From Phycicoccus sp. M110.8 (GTDB lineage: Bacteria; Actinomycetota; Actinomycetes; Actinomycetales; Dermatophilaceae), in NCBI RefSeq assembly GCF_032464895.1, contig NZ_JAWDIC010000004.1, positions 186,001 through 250,000 of the forward strand: 64,000 bases of DNA, in the 5' to 3' direction. Within the stretch, counting starts at the first letter, position 1, and each line of letters starts with the position of its first letter. Position numbers and translations under genes: made by a program. Positions 25,810-33,181 of the stretch are shown here, piece after piece. Under the pieces are notes generated by a model, which was not told the DNA's origin, searched no databases, and was given only the letters and a program-made list of their open reading frames with translations.

Positions 25810-25884
25810 GGGCGATTGGCGCAGTGGTAGCGCGCTTCCTTGACACGGAAGAGGTCACTGGTTCAAACCCAGTATCGCCCACCA
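25810..25884 (+). tRNA. tRNA-Val (GAC)
   Basis: 72 nt plus encoded CCA at 25882-25884. Acceptor GGGCGAT/ATCGCCC; anticodon arm CTTCC/GGAAG with loop TTGACAC gives GAC at 25842-25844; T arm CTGGTTCAAACCCAG. The only tRNA of the three with a genomic CCA. Confidence 0.97.
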
Positions 25885-25890
25885 CCACGA

Positions 25891-25928
25891 ACGGCCCCCG
25901 GCCGGCGGAGACGCCGGTCAGGGGCCGT
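25891..25928. terminator. Hairpin ending the tRNA operon
   Basis: ACGGCCCC (25891-25898) and GGGGCCGT (25921-25928), with an inner CCGGC/GCCGG stem. It overlaps the stop codon of the convergent sensor kinase, so it probably serves both directions. Confidence 0.7.
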
Positions 25929-26943
25929 TGTGCTGTGCCGGTACGACGGGCAGCCGGAGGCAGAACCGGCAGCCGTCTGCCGTGTTGACCACCGTCGCCG
26001 TCCCTCCGTGGGCCCGTGCGACCCCCGCGACGATGGCCAGCCCGAGTCCGGAGCCGCCCCCGTCGCCCGGCGTCCGCGCCCCACTGCCGCGGAAGCCCGT
26101 CTCGAAGACCCGTCCGATGACGTCCGCGGGGATGCCTCCGCACTGGTCCTCGACCGTGACCAGGACGTCACCCGAGGCGGCGGCGGTGACGGTCGTGACG
26201 ACCTCGCCGTGTGTGTGCCGGATGGCGTTGACCACGAGGTTGGCCACTGCCCGTTGCACGTCCCCCGCGGCCACGGTGGCCCGCACGCCGGGGGCGGCCG
26301 AGCCCGTCAGCCGTATGCCGCGTTGCTGCGCCAGGGGCGACAGGCTCGCCACCGTGTCCGACACCAGGTCGCCCAGGTCGACCTCGCCGACCTGCACCCC
26401 GGGGCCGTCGGCCTGCAGCCGGGACAGCGCCAGGAGGGAGTCGACGAGGTCGCCCATGCGCACCACGGAGTCCCGCACCATCCGCATGGCGGCGGGCACG
26501 TCCGTGGCCACGCCGTCCTCGACCGCCTCGCTGATGGCCCGGATGCCCGCCAGCGGGGTGCGCAGGTCGTGCGACACCCAGGCGACGAGCTCGCGCCGGT
26601 CCGACTCCGAGCGCGCCTCCTGCTGCCGCTGCATCCGCTCGGTGGTGGCGAGTCGGTCGGCGGCGATGACGCGTCGGGCGACGAGCCCACCGAGGACGGC
26701 GGCGACAGGCACCGCAGCGAGCAGGACGAGCAGGACGGTGGTGGAGTCCTCGGTGCGCAGGAACATCGCCCGGGAGCTGGCGTACACCCCGGCCGCGACG
26801 GCCAGGACGACCACGACCGGCGCCGCGACCGCGGCGGCCCCCAGGGAGCGGCGGGCGAGGCGCACCACCGCCGCGACGCCGAGCAGTCCCGTGACGAGGG
26901 CGACCGCGGCCGACAGCGCCACCGCGGAGAGCTGGGCGGGCAT
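25918..26943 (-). CDS. Two-component sensor histidine kinase
   Basis: 341-aa membrane kinase. Two pairs of hydrophobic segments lie over residues ~5-95 with almost no extracellular domain, suggesting intramembrane sensing. HisKA has H125 (WVSHDLRTPLAGI). The HATPase domain has the N box (NLVVNAIRHT), G1 (DQCGGIP) and G2 (GGGSGLGLAIV). Its ATG overlaps the stop of the response regulator (ATGA), so the two are an operon. The likely target is the divergent secreted protein gene. Confidence 0.9.
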   Translation of the reverse strand: MPAQLSAVALSAAVALVTGLLGVAAVVRLARRSLGAAAVAAPVVVVLAVAAGVYASSRAMFLRTEDSTTVLLVLLAAVPVAAVLGGLVARRVIAADRLATTERMQRQQEARSESDRRELVAWVSHDLRTPLAGIRAISEAVEDGVATDVPAAMRMVRDSVVRMGDLVDSLLALSRLQADGPGVQVGEVDLGDLVSDTVASLSPLAQQRGIRLTGSAAPGVRATVAAGDVQRAVANLVVNAIRHTHGEVVTTVTAAASGDVLVTVEDQCGGIPADVIGRVFETGFRGSGARTPGDGGGSGLGLAIVAGVARAHGGTATVVNTADGCRFCLRLPVVPAQHNGP

Positions 26944-27686
26944 CAGGAGGCGTCCGGTGGCGTCGGGTCCCAGCGGTAGCCGACGCCGAAGACCGTGACG
27001 AGCCGCCGCGGGGCGGACGGCTGCGCCTCGACCTTCTCCCGCAGCCGGCGCACGTGCACCGTGACCGTCGACTGGTCGCCGAAGTCCCACCCCCACACGT
27101 GTCGGATGAGGTCGTCCCGGCGGTGCGCCACGCCGGGGTGGCGCAGGAACCAGTCGAGGAGGGCGAACTCGCGGGCGGTGAGCGCCAGCTCCGACCCCGC
27201 GCGGGTGACGACGTGGGCCCGTCGGTCCAGGACCAGGTCGCCGTCCGCGGTGGTCGGCGGCAGATCCGTGCCGGGGTCGCCCGGGTGGGCGTCGCCCGAG
27301 CTGCCCGGGAGGGGTGCCTGTCCGGAGGCCCGGCGCAGGATCGCCTGCACGCGCAGGACGAGCTCGCGCGGGCTGAACGGCTTCGTCACGTAGTCGTCGG
27401 CACCGACCTCGAGCCCGTGGATGCGGTCGGTCTCCTCGCCCAGGGCCGTGAGCATGAGCACCGGGACCTCGGGCTGGTCACGGCGCAGCCGCCGGCACAC
27501 CTCGAGCCCGTCGACCCCCGGCAGCATGAGGTCCAGCACCACGACGTCGGGGGATGTGCGCGCGGCGAGGTCCAGGGCCGTCGCACCGTCGGAAGCGCGG
27601 TGCACCTCGAAGCCGGCCCGGACGAGGTAGGCCCCCACGACGTCGCCCACCGTCGGGTCGTCGTCGACGACGAGGGCGCTGGGCAT
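26943..27686 (-). CDS. OmpR-family response regulator
   Basis: 247 aa. The receiver domain (1-118) has phosphoacceptor D52 (VVLDLMLPG), T79 (LMLTAL) and K101 (VTKPFSPREL). A Pro/Gly-rich linker (~125-148) leads to a winged-helix effector ending VTVHVRRLREKVE and VFGVGYRW. The ATG is six bases after TATCCT on the minus strand. It precedes and overlaps the sensor kinase. Confidence 0.92.
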   Translation of the reverse strand: MPSALVVDDDPTVGDVVGAYLVRAGFEVHRASDGATALDLAARTSPDVVVLDLMLPGVDGLEVCRRLRRDQPEVPVLMLTALGEETDRIHGLEVGADDYVTKPFSPRELVLRVQAILRRASGQAPLPGSSGDAHPGDPGTDLPPTTADGDLVLDRRAHVVTRAGSELALTAREFALLDWFLRHPGVAHRRDDLIRHVWGWDFGDQSTVTVHVRRLREKVEAQPSAPRRLVTVFGVGYRWDPTPPDAS

Positions 27687-27745
27687 GGATCGAGGATAGG
27701 TCCGGGGCACCCCTGTGCGGAGTGCCCAGCCGCGCACGTCAGGAC

Positions 27746-27761
27746 CTCGTAAGGAGGGCGT
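27746..27761. promoter_or_regulatory. Direct-repeat box for an OmpR-type regulator
   Basis: CGTAA at 27746-27750 and 27757-27761 within CGTAAGGAGGGCGTAAC, an 11-bp period typical of tandem OmpR/PhoB half-sites, lying between the regulator gene and the divergent secreted protein gene. Confidence 0.45.
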
Positions 27762-27847
27762 AACCGCCACGTCATGGTCTCCCGCGCCCCACCTCGGTTG
27801 ACTCGTCCCGAGGCCGCCACCGTGGCGGTGAGAAATGAGGAAGAACC

Positions 27848-28303
27848 ATGAACCGCAAGGCATTTCGCATCGCAGCAGTCGCCGTCTCGGCAGGCGCCGC
27901 GGCGCTGGGGCTGGGCTCGACGGCATACGCGGCGGGTGTCTCCGGCCCCGCCATCTACGTCGACCACGTCCTCTACCGGACCGTCGCCACGCCGACCGAC
28001 CTGTCCGGCACCGGCGCCCCCGCCCAGAGCTGGGACACGATCTACAACTTCTTCGGGGCGCAGCCGAGCGTCGCCACCGCGGCTCCCGGTGACCCCGGTT
28101 TCAACGGGGGCCGGTGGCAGGTGCACAAGGTGTCCACGCCCCAGGGGTATGCCGCGGCGCTGGCCGCGGGCGACCTCGACGCCGACGGGGTCCTGGACTC
28201 GGCGACGGAGGTGCAGGCGGCGATGGCCTCGGGGACCCTCGTCGACGACGGCATCGTCAAGTACTTCGTCTGCACCCTGAACAAGGTGCCGGGACAGCCG
28301 TGA
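27848..28303 (+). CDS. Secreted protein of unknown function
   Basis: 151 aa. A signal peptide (AFRIAAVAVSAGAAALGLGS, cleavage likely after AYA) gives a ~120-aa exported protein. GDLDADGVLDSATEV resembles a DxDxDG calcium loop, but the usual glutamate is shifted by one residue. No family recognised. AGGAAGAACC precedes the ATG. It faces the two-component system across 161 bp that hold a tandem-repeat box, suggesting it is the regulated output. Confidence 0.6.
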   Translation: MNRKAFRIAAVAVSAGAAALGLGSTAYAAGVSGPAIYVDHVLYRTVATPTDLSGTGAPAQSWDTIYNFFGAQPSVATAAPGDPGFNGGRWQVHKVSTPQGYAAALAAGDLDADGVLDSATEVQAAMASGTLVDDGIVKYFVCTLNKVPGQP

Positions 28304-28312
28304 CGGAGGTCG

Positions 28313-28343
28313 CCCCGGGCACCGGTACGTCCGGTGCCCGGGG
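28313..28343. terminator. Perfect 13-bp hairpin between convergent genes
   Basis: CCCCGGGCACCGG and CCGGTGCCCGGGG around loop TACGT, placed between the secreted protein gene and the convergent DUF305 gene. No U-tract; it can serve both. Confidence 0.8.
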
Positions 28344-28366
28344 CGCGCCGGTCCCGCGCGGCGGGT

Positions 28367-28972
28367 TCACGAGGCGCTGAGCATCGCCTTCATGGTCGAG
28401 ATCTCGCGCGTCTGGCCGTCGACGACGTCCTGGGCGAGCGTGCGCACCCGCGAGTCCCTGGTGGTCGCGAGCACGTCCTTGGCCATGGTGAGGGCGCCCT
28501 CGTGGTGGGCGACCATCATGGTGAGCCACAGGCGGTCGAACTGGGCGCCGCTGGCGTCCCTGAGCCTGGACATGTCGGCGTCGGTCATCATCCCGTCGGT
28601 GCCGTGGTCCATCCCACCGGCGGTGGTCGGCGCGCCCCACTGCTGCAGCCACCCGTTCATGGTCTCGATCTCGGGCCCCTGGGCGGCCTTGATCTTCGTG
28701 GCCAGCGTCTTCACGTCCGGTGACTCCGCCTTCGTCAGCGCCAGGTCGGCCATCTCGACCGCCTGCTGGTGGTGGGGCACCATCATCTGCGCGAACATCA
28801 CGTCGCCGGCGGCGGCGGACGTGGAGCCGGAGGCGGTCGAGCTGCTGCTCGCGCCGCCCATCCCGCTCATGCCGTCCATGTCGTCGTGGTCGCCGCCTTG
28901 GCTGCACGACGCGACGGCGAGGCTCGCAGCCAGGGTGGCGGTCAGGGTGAGGGCGCGGACGCTGGTGCGCAC
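28367..28972 (-). CDS. DUF305 lipoprotein, copper locus
   Basis: 201 aa with lipobox VASC near residue 18, so membrane-anchored outside the cell. A His/Met-rich stretch (GGDHDDMDGMSGMGG) follows. Two DUF305 ferritin-like repeats contain the paired motifs MMVPHHQQAVEMA and MMVAHHEGALTMA. DUF305 proteins often accompany copper-handling genes, and the Met/His residues could bind copper. GTG 28972 has AAGGAG seven bases upstream. A CopR-like tandem box lies 129 bp upstream. It is followed by no other leftward gene. Confidence 0.85.
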   Translation of the reverse strand: MRTSVRALTLTATLAASLAVASCSQGGDHDDMDGMSGMGGASSSSTASGSTSAAAGDVMFAQMMVPHHQQAVEMADLALTKAESPDVKTLATKIKAAQGPEIETMNGWLQQWGAPTTAGGMDHGTDGMMTDADMSRLRDASGAQFDRLWLTMMVAHHEGALTMAKDVLATTRDSRVRTLAQDVVDGQTREISTMKAMLSAS

Positions 28973-29100
28973 GGTCGGGCTCCTTCGGGGTCGGGTGCGG
29001 ACGGCAGGCCCTGCCCCGATGGTCGGGGCGCCCGGGCACGTCGGCCCGGCCTGCACCCCGAGCCTCGCCCGCGTGCCCCCGGCATCCGGTCGGCATCCGA

Positions 29101-29120
29101 TGAAGGTTCGATGAAGACCC
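29101..29120. promoter_or_regulatory. CopR-like tandem box upstream of the DUF305 gene
   Basis: TGAAGGTTC (29101-29109), two bases, TGAAGACCC (29112-29120). It matches in layout the TGAAGATTT-nn-TGAAGATTT site known for Corynebacterium CopR, and its first half is identical to the box at 31040. Confidence 0.65.
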
Positions 29121-29149
29121 GCGCCACCTCCGGCACTGCCGCGCCGGGG

Positions 29150-30667
29150 TCAGGCGCGGTAGGAGAGCGTCGTCATCATCCCGGCCTCGCCGTGGTAGAC
29201 GTTGTGGCAGTGCGTCATCCACTGACCCGGGTTCGTCGCGTCGAGGTCGACGAGCACGGTCTGCATGGGTCGGACCACGACCGTGTCCTTGCGGACACCG
29301 GGCCGCCCGGTCCCGTCGACGACCGCGAAGGTGTGCCCGTGGACGTGCATCGGGTGGAACATCATCGTGGCGTTGCGCATCCGCAGCCGGACGCGCTCGC
29401 CCTCGCGCACCTCGAGCGGCTGCTGCTCGTCGAACGTGCGGCCGTTGATGGTCCAGCGGTACTCGCGCATCGACCCGCCGAGCAGCAGGTCGTGGCTGCG
29501 GTCGACCCGCTTCGCGGGCAGGGTCACCGACGCGGCCGGGCTGAGGTCGGCGACGGTGAGGACGCGGCCGCCGAGCTCGGTGGGGACGGCGGCCGCGGTC
29601 GGGGCGGCGCCGCCGGCCGTGCGTACCACGGCGAGGCCGTGGCCGGACTTGCCCTCCGCGGAGGCGACGAGCGGGAACGCCCCGTCGCCGAGGGTGAGCA
29701 GGAGGTCGACGCGTTCGCCCTGCCCGAGCAGGACGGCGTCGCCGGCGACCGGCTGCACGGGGAACCCGTCGGCGTGGGTGACCGTGAGCCGGTGCCCACC
29801 GACGGCGACGCGGAAGGCGGTGTCGGACCCGGCATTCACCAGGCGCACCCGGACCCGCTGCCCCGGCCGGCCGGTCAACGTCACCGGGGACGTCGGGACG
29901 CGGCCGTTGACGAGGTAGTGGGGGTAGTCGACGTCCCCGGCGCCGCCGAGCAGTCGTGAGGAGCCTCCCTCGCCTCCCATGCCCATGCCGGGTCCGCCCA
30001 TGCCGCCCATGCCGCCCATCCCCGAGGCGGACGTGCCGGCGCGCAGGGAGGCCAGGACCTGGTCGGGCGTCCGACCGGTGCCGTCGACCCAGTCGTCGAG
30101 CACGACGACCCACTCCAGGTCGTGGTCGCCCGGCTCGGCCGGGTCCTCGACCACGAGGGTGCCGTACAGCCCGCGGTCGAGCTGGACCCCGACGTGCGGG
30201 TGGAAGAAGTAGGTCCCGGGATCCGGGACGGTGAAGTCGTACCGGAACGCGGCGCCCGGAGCGATGGGCTCCTGGGTCATGCCCGGCACGCCGTCCATGT
30301 CGTTGCGCAGCGCTATGCCGTGCCAGTGCACCGTGGTCGGTGCGGGCAGGTGGTTGGCGAGGTCGACCAGCAGGCGGTCGCCGGCCCGGGCCCGTAGTGT
30401 GGGGCCGGGGAGGCTCCCGAAGGACCACGTGTCGACCACGACCCCGCCGAGGTCCAGCGCCCCGGCGGACGGGGTGAGCCGGGCGGTCACGGTGCGGCCG
30501 CTGTGGTGGCGCGCCCGCTCGGTCGCCCGGACAGCAGCGCCCGACGGCGGGAGCAGCCTGCCGGTGGGGGAGCCGCACGCCGCGAGGAGCCCGGCCCCCG
30601 ACAGGCCCGCCGCGCCGGCCAGGACGGCCCGGCGGGTCACCAGCGGGTTCGGGTGCCGGCCGGTCAT
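29150..30667 (-). CDS. Multicopper oxidase
   Basis: 505 aa with three cupredoxin domains. A twin-arginine-type leader (TRRAVLAGAAGLSGAGLLAAC) with a lipobox predicts Tat export. Copper ligands appear in TVHWHGIAL, FFHPHVG, MMFHPMHVHGHTF and MTHCHNVYHGEAGMM. A Met/Gly-rich insert (SGMGGMGGMGGPGMGMGG, ~222-240) resembles the methionine loops of cuprous oxidases such as CueO, so periplasmic-side Cu(I) oxidation is the likely role. The start overlaps the SHOCT gene stop (ATGA), forming an operon driven from the box at 31040. Confidence 0.93.
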   Translation of the reverse strand: MTGRHPNPLVTRRAVLAGAAGLSGAGLLAACGSPTGRLLPPSGAAVRATERARHHSGRTVTARLTPSAGALDLGGVVVDTWSFGSLPGPTLRARAGDRLLVDLANHLPAPTTVHWHGIALRNDMDGVPGMTQEPIAPGAAFRYDFTVPDPGTYFFHPHVGVQLDRGLYGTLVVEDPAEPGDHDLEWVVVLDDWVDGTGRTPDQVLASLRAGTSASGMGGMGGMGGPGMGMGGEGGSSRLLGGAGDVDYPHYLVNGRVPTSPVTLTGRPGQRVRVRLVNAGSDTAFRVAVGGHRLTVTHADGFPVQPVAGDAVLLGQGERVDLLLTLGDGAFPLVASAEGKSGHGLAVVRTAGGAAPTAAAVPTELGGRVLTVADLSPAASVTLPAKRVDRSHDLLLGGSMREYRWTINGRTFDEQQPLEVREGERVRLRMRNATMMFHPMHVHGHTFAVVDGTGRPGVRKDTVVVRPMQTVLVDLDATNPGQWMTHCHNVYHGEAGMMTTLSYRA

Positions 30668-30978
30668 GCCCGGCTCCGCAGCGTCGCGAGCCGCGACCGG
30701 TACTCGGCCTCGTCGATGTCGCCGCGCGCGAGGCGCTCGTCCAGCAGCGCGCGGGCGGCGTCGGGCGCGGGCCGGCCGCCGGCGTCGGCAGCGCCCTGTC
30801 GCGGTGCCGCGGGAGGCGGTGCCGCGGTCCGCGGTGCCGCGGTCCGCGGTGCCGCGGTCCAGCGCAGCAGCGCGACGATGCCCACGACGACGAGGGTCCA
30901 GAACGCGACCATGACCAGCACCATCACCAGCCACGTTCCCCAGCCCGTTCCTGCGTACCACCCCGTCATCGGGACCAC
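30664..30978 (-). CDS. Small SHOCT-domain membrane protein
   Basis: 104 aa. One membrane helix (LVMVLVMVAFWTLVVVGIVALL), a Pro/Ala linker with PRTAAPRTAAP from ~15-bp direct DNA repeats (CGCGGTGCCGCGGTC), and a C-terminal SHOCT motif (LLDERLARGDIDEAEYRSRL). SHOCT proteins commonly pair with copper-exporting or oxidase genes in actinobacteria. GTG 30978 (AGGA just upstream) and ATG 30969 are both possible starts. Leads the multicopper oxidase operon. Confidence 0.8.
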   Translation of the reverse strand: MVPMTGWYAGTGWGTWLVMVLVMVAFWTLVVVGIVALLRWTAAPRTAAPRTAAPPPAAPRQGAADAGGRPAPDAARALLDERLARGDIDEAEYRSRLATLRSRA

Positions 30979-31039
30979 CGTTCCTCTCTCGGTGCCTCCA
31001 GCGTGCGCAGCCCGCCCCCATGACCCGGTCGCGGGACGA

Positions 31040-31059
31040 TGAAGGTTCGCTGAAGAAGC
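31040..31059. promoter_or_regulatory. CopR-like tandem box between the oxidase operon and copRS
   Basis: TGAAGGTTC (31040-31048), two bases, TGAAGAAGC (31051-31059). It lies 61 bp before the leftward SHOCT start and 56 bp before the rightward response-regulator start, so it can govern both directions. Confidence 0.7.
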
Positions 31060-31115
31060 GGGCTCGGGACCACCGGGTCCTGCGTCGCCGCCGGGCGGGC
31101 TGGGACGATGGTCGC

Positions 31116-31850
31116 GTGACCAGCGCCGCCCACCAGGACGCGAGCCCCGCAGCCGGGCTGCGCGCCCTCGTGGTGGAGGACGACGCCCCCATGGCGGACC
31201 TGGTCGCGAGCTACCTGGACCGCGACGGCTACGAGGTGCAGGTGACGCACGACGGCATCCGTGCCGTCGAGGTGGCCCGCGAGCTCGACCCGGACGTGGT
31301 CGTCCTCGACCTCGGGCTGCCCGGCCAGGACGGGCTCGAGGTGTGCCGGCAGCTGCGGACCTTCTCCGACGCGTACGTCGTCATGCTGACCGCCCGCAGC
31401 GACGAGGTCGACACCCTGGTCGGTCTCTCGGTCGGGGCGGACGACTACATGACCAAGCCGTTCAGCCCGCGCGAGCTCGTCGCCCGGCTCAGGGCCATGC
31501 TGCGCCGACCGCGACCCCTGGGCGCGCGCGCACACCCGCAGCCACAGCTGCGCTCGTTCGGGGCGCTCTCGATCGACCCGCTGGGACGGGACGTCTGGCT
31601 CGACGGGGAGCCGGTGCCGCTGACCCGGACCGAGTTCGACCTGCTGGGCGCGCTGTCGGCCCGGCCGCAGCTGGCCTTCACGCGGCGGCAGCTCATCGAC
31701 GAGGTGTGGGGCTCGGGCTGGGTCGGTGACGAGCACCTCGTCGACGTCCACGTCCTGCACCTGCGCCGCAAGCTCGGTGACGACGCGGCCGCGTCCCGGT
31801 ACATCAGGACCGTGCGCGGCGTCGGGTACCGCATGGGGACCGGCGCATGA
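31116..31850 (+). CDS. copR: Response regulator, probably copper-responsive
   Basis: 244 aa, OmpR family. The receiver has D65 (VVVLDLGLPGQDG) and K114-region TKPFSPREL. The winged helix ends DVHVLHLRRKLGD and TVRGVGYRMG. GTG 31116 follows GACGAT by six bases; longer frames are not conserved. It overlaps the kinase gene by 4 bp. The copper assignment rests on the adjacent multicopper oxidase and DUF305 genes and the two TGAAG tandem boxes, not on the protein itself. Confidence 0.85.
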   Translation: MTSAAHQDASPAAGLRALVVEDDAPMADLVASYLDRDGYEVQVTHDGIRAVEVARELDPDVVVLDLGLPGQDGLEVCRQLRTFSDAYVVMLTARSDEVDTLVGLSVGADDYMTKPFSPRELVARLRAMLRRPRPLGARAHPQPQLRSFGALSIDPLGRDVWLDGEPVPLTRTEFDLLGALSARPQLAFTRRQLIDEVWGSGWVGDEHLVDVHVLHLRRKLGDDAAASRYIRTVRGVGYRMGTGA

Positions 31851-32962
31851 GGTCCGGGCGTGCGGTCGGCCTGTCGACGCGGTTGCTCCTGGCCCAGGCG
31901 CTGCTGCTGGTCGCCGGCGCGGGGACGGCGTGGCTGGTCGCGTCCGCCATCGGGCCGGGCATCTTCCACCGGCACCTGGTCGAGGCGGGTGGCGGGCACG
32001 GCGCGGCCGAGCTCGAGCACATCGAGCGCGGGTTCCGGGACTCGCTGCTCGTGGCCCTCGGCACCGGCCTGCTGGCGGCGGTCGTCATCGCCCTGGTCGT
32101 GACGGCGTGGTTCAGCCGGCGGCTGCAGCGCTCTACCGACGCCGTGGCCCACTCGGCCAGCCGCATCACCGACGGCAACTACGAGACCCGGGTCCCGGCC
32201 GTCGGGCTCGGGCAGGAGTTCGACCACCTCGCCGACACCGTCAACGAGCTGGCCACGAGGCTGGGGGACGTCGAGCACACGCGCACGCGGCTGCTGTCCG
32301 ACCTCGCGCACGAGATGCGCACCCCGCTGGCGAGCATCGAGGCCCACCTCGAGGCCATTGAGGACGGGGTGCGGACCCCCGACGCGGCGACCATGACCGT
32401 GCTGCGGGACAACACCAGACGCCTGCACCGGCTGGCCGACGACCTCAGCGCCGTGAGCCGGGCCGAGGAGGGCCGGCTCGACGTGCGCCCCGTCCCGCGG
32501 CCGGCCGGGGACCTGGTCCGTGCCGCCGCTGCCGCTGCCGCCGAGGCGTGCCAGGAGCACGGCGTGACCCTGCGCACCGACGCCGACGCCCCGGACGTCG
32601 TCGACGCCGACGCCGACCGGATGGCGCAGGTCCTGTCCAACCTGCTCGACAACGCGCTCCACCACACGCCCTCCGGGGGGACGATCACGCTCGGCGTGCG
32701 CAGCGGGCCCCGCGACACCGTGGAGCTCGTCGTCAGTGACACCGGCTCGGGCATCGCCGAGCAGGACCTGCCCCATGTCTTCGAGCGCTTCTACCGCGCC
32801 GACCCGGCCCGACAGCACCGTGGAGGCACCGGCATCGGCCTGACCATCAGCCGTGCCATCGTCGACGCCCACGGGGGCACGCTGACAGCGGCGAGCGACG
32901 GACCGGGGCGGGGGGCGACGTTCACCGTCCGGCTCCCCGCCGCGCACCGCCGACGGCCCTGA
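31847..32962 (+). CDS. copS: Sensor histidine kinase, partner of the copper regulator
   Basis: 371 aa. Two membrane helices (~12-34 and ~65-88) enclose a short outer loop (~35-64) with His residues (FHRHLVEAGGGHG) that could bind metal. HAMP spans ~90-140; H155 is in LSDLAHEMRTPLASI; ATPase boxes are NLLDNALHHTP, DTGSGIAEQDL and GGTGIGLTISRA. Translation is coupled to the response regulator. Copper sensing is inferred from the locus and the His-rich loop. Confidence 0.88.
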   Translation: MRSGRAVGLSTRLLLAQALLLVAGAGTAWLVASAIGPGIFHRHLVEAGGGHGAAELEHIERGFRDSLLVALGTGLLAAVVIALVVTAWFSRRLQRSTDAVAHSASRITDGNYETRVPAVGLGQEFDHLADTVNELATRLGDVEHTRTRLLSDLAHEMRTPLASIEAHLEAIEDGVRTPDAATMTVLRDNTRRLHRLADDLSAVSRAEEGRLDVRPVPRPAGDLVRAAAAAAAEACQEHGVTLRTDADAPDVVDADADRMAQVLSNLLDNALHHTPSGGTITLGVRSGPRDTVELVVSDTGSGIAEQDLPHVFERFYRADPARQHRGGTGIGLTISRAIVDAHGGTLTAASDGPGRGATFTVRLPAAHRRRP

Positions 32963-33085
32963 CCCTGCCGGGTCGACCTCGTCCACCCGGCGCGGCGCCT
33001 ACCTCGTCCGGCTCCACGAGCGGGCGGTCGCCGCGGCACCACCCGGCTGGCATGAGCCACGTACGGCTGCGGACGAGTCGCGGCA

Positions 33086-33104
33086 CTCACCCACGCGGGG
33101 TGAG
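33086..33104. promoter_or_regulatory. Dyad upstream of the alkylsulfatase
   Basis: CTCACCC (33086-33092) and GGGTGAG (33098-33104) with five bases between, about 80 bp before the sulfatase start. It could be an operator; no adjacent regulator gene is evident. The 219-bp gap holds nothing else I can identify. Confidence 0.4.
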
Positions 33105-33181
33105 GCGACCGCCGGCCGCGGCCGATTCGCTGGGTCGGGAGGCAGCCACCGTGGCCTGCGCCCGAGACCCAGGAGGAACCC

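Noticed and set aside
25601-25884. tRNA cluster as an integration site
   Set aside because: All three tRNA genes are intact and no duplicated 3' end or integrase lies beside them; the element uses zapE.
30301-30325. CTATGCCG near 30314 and 24212 as copies of the over-represented heptamer
   Set aside because: The first base differs (C instead of G), so they were not counted.
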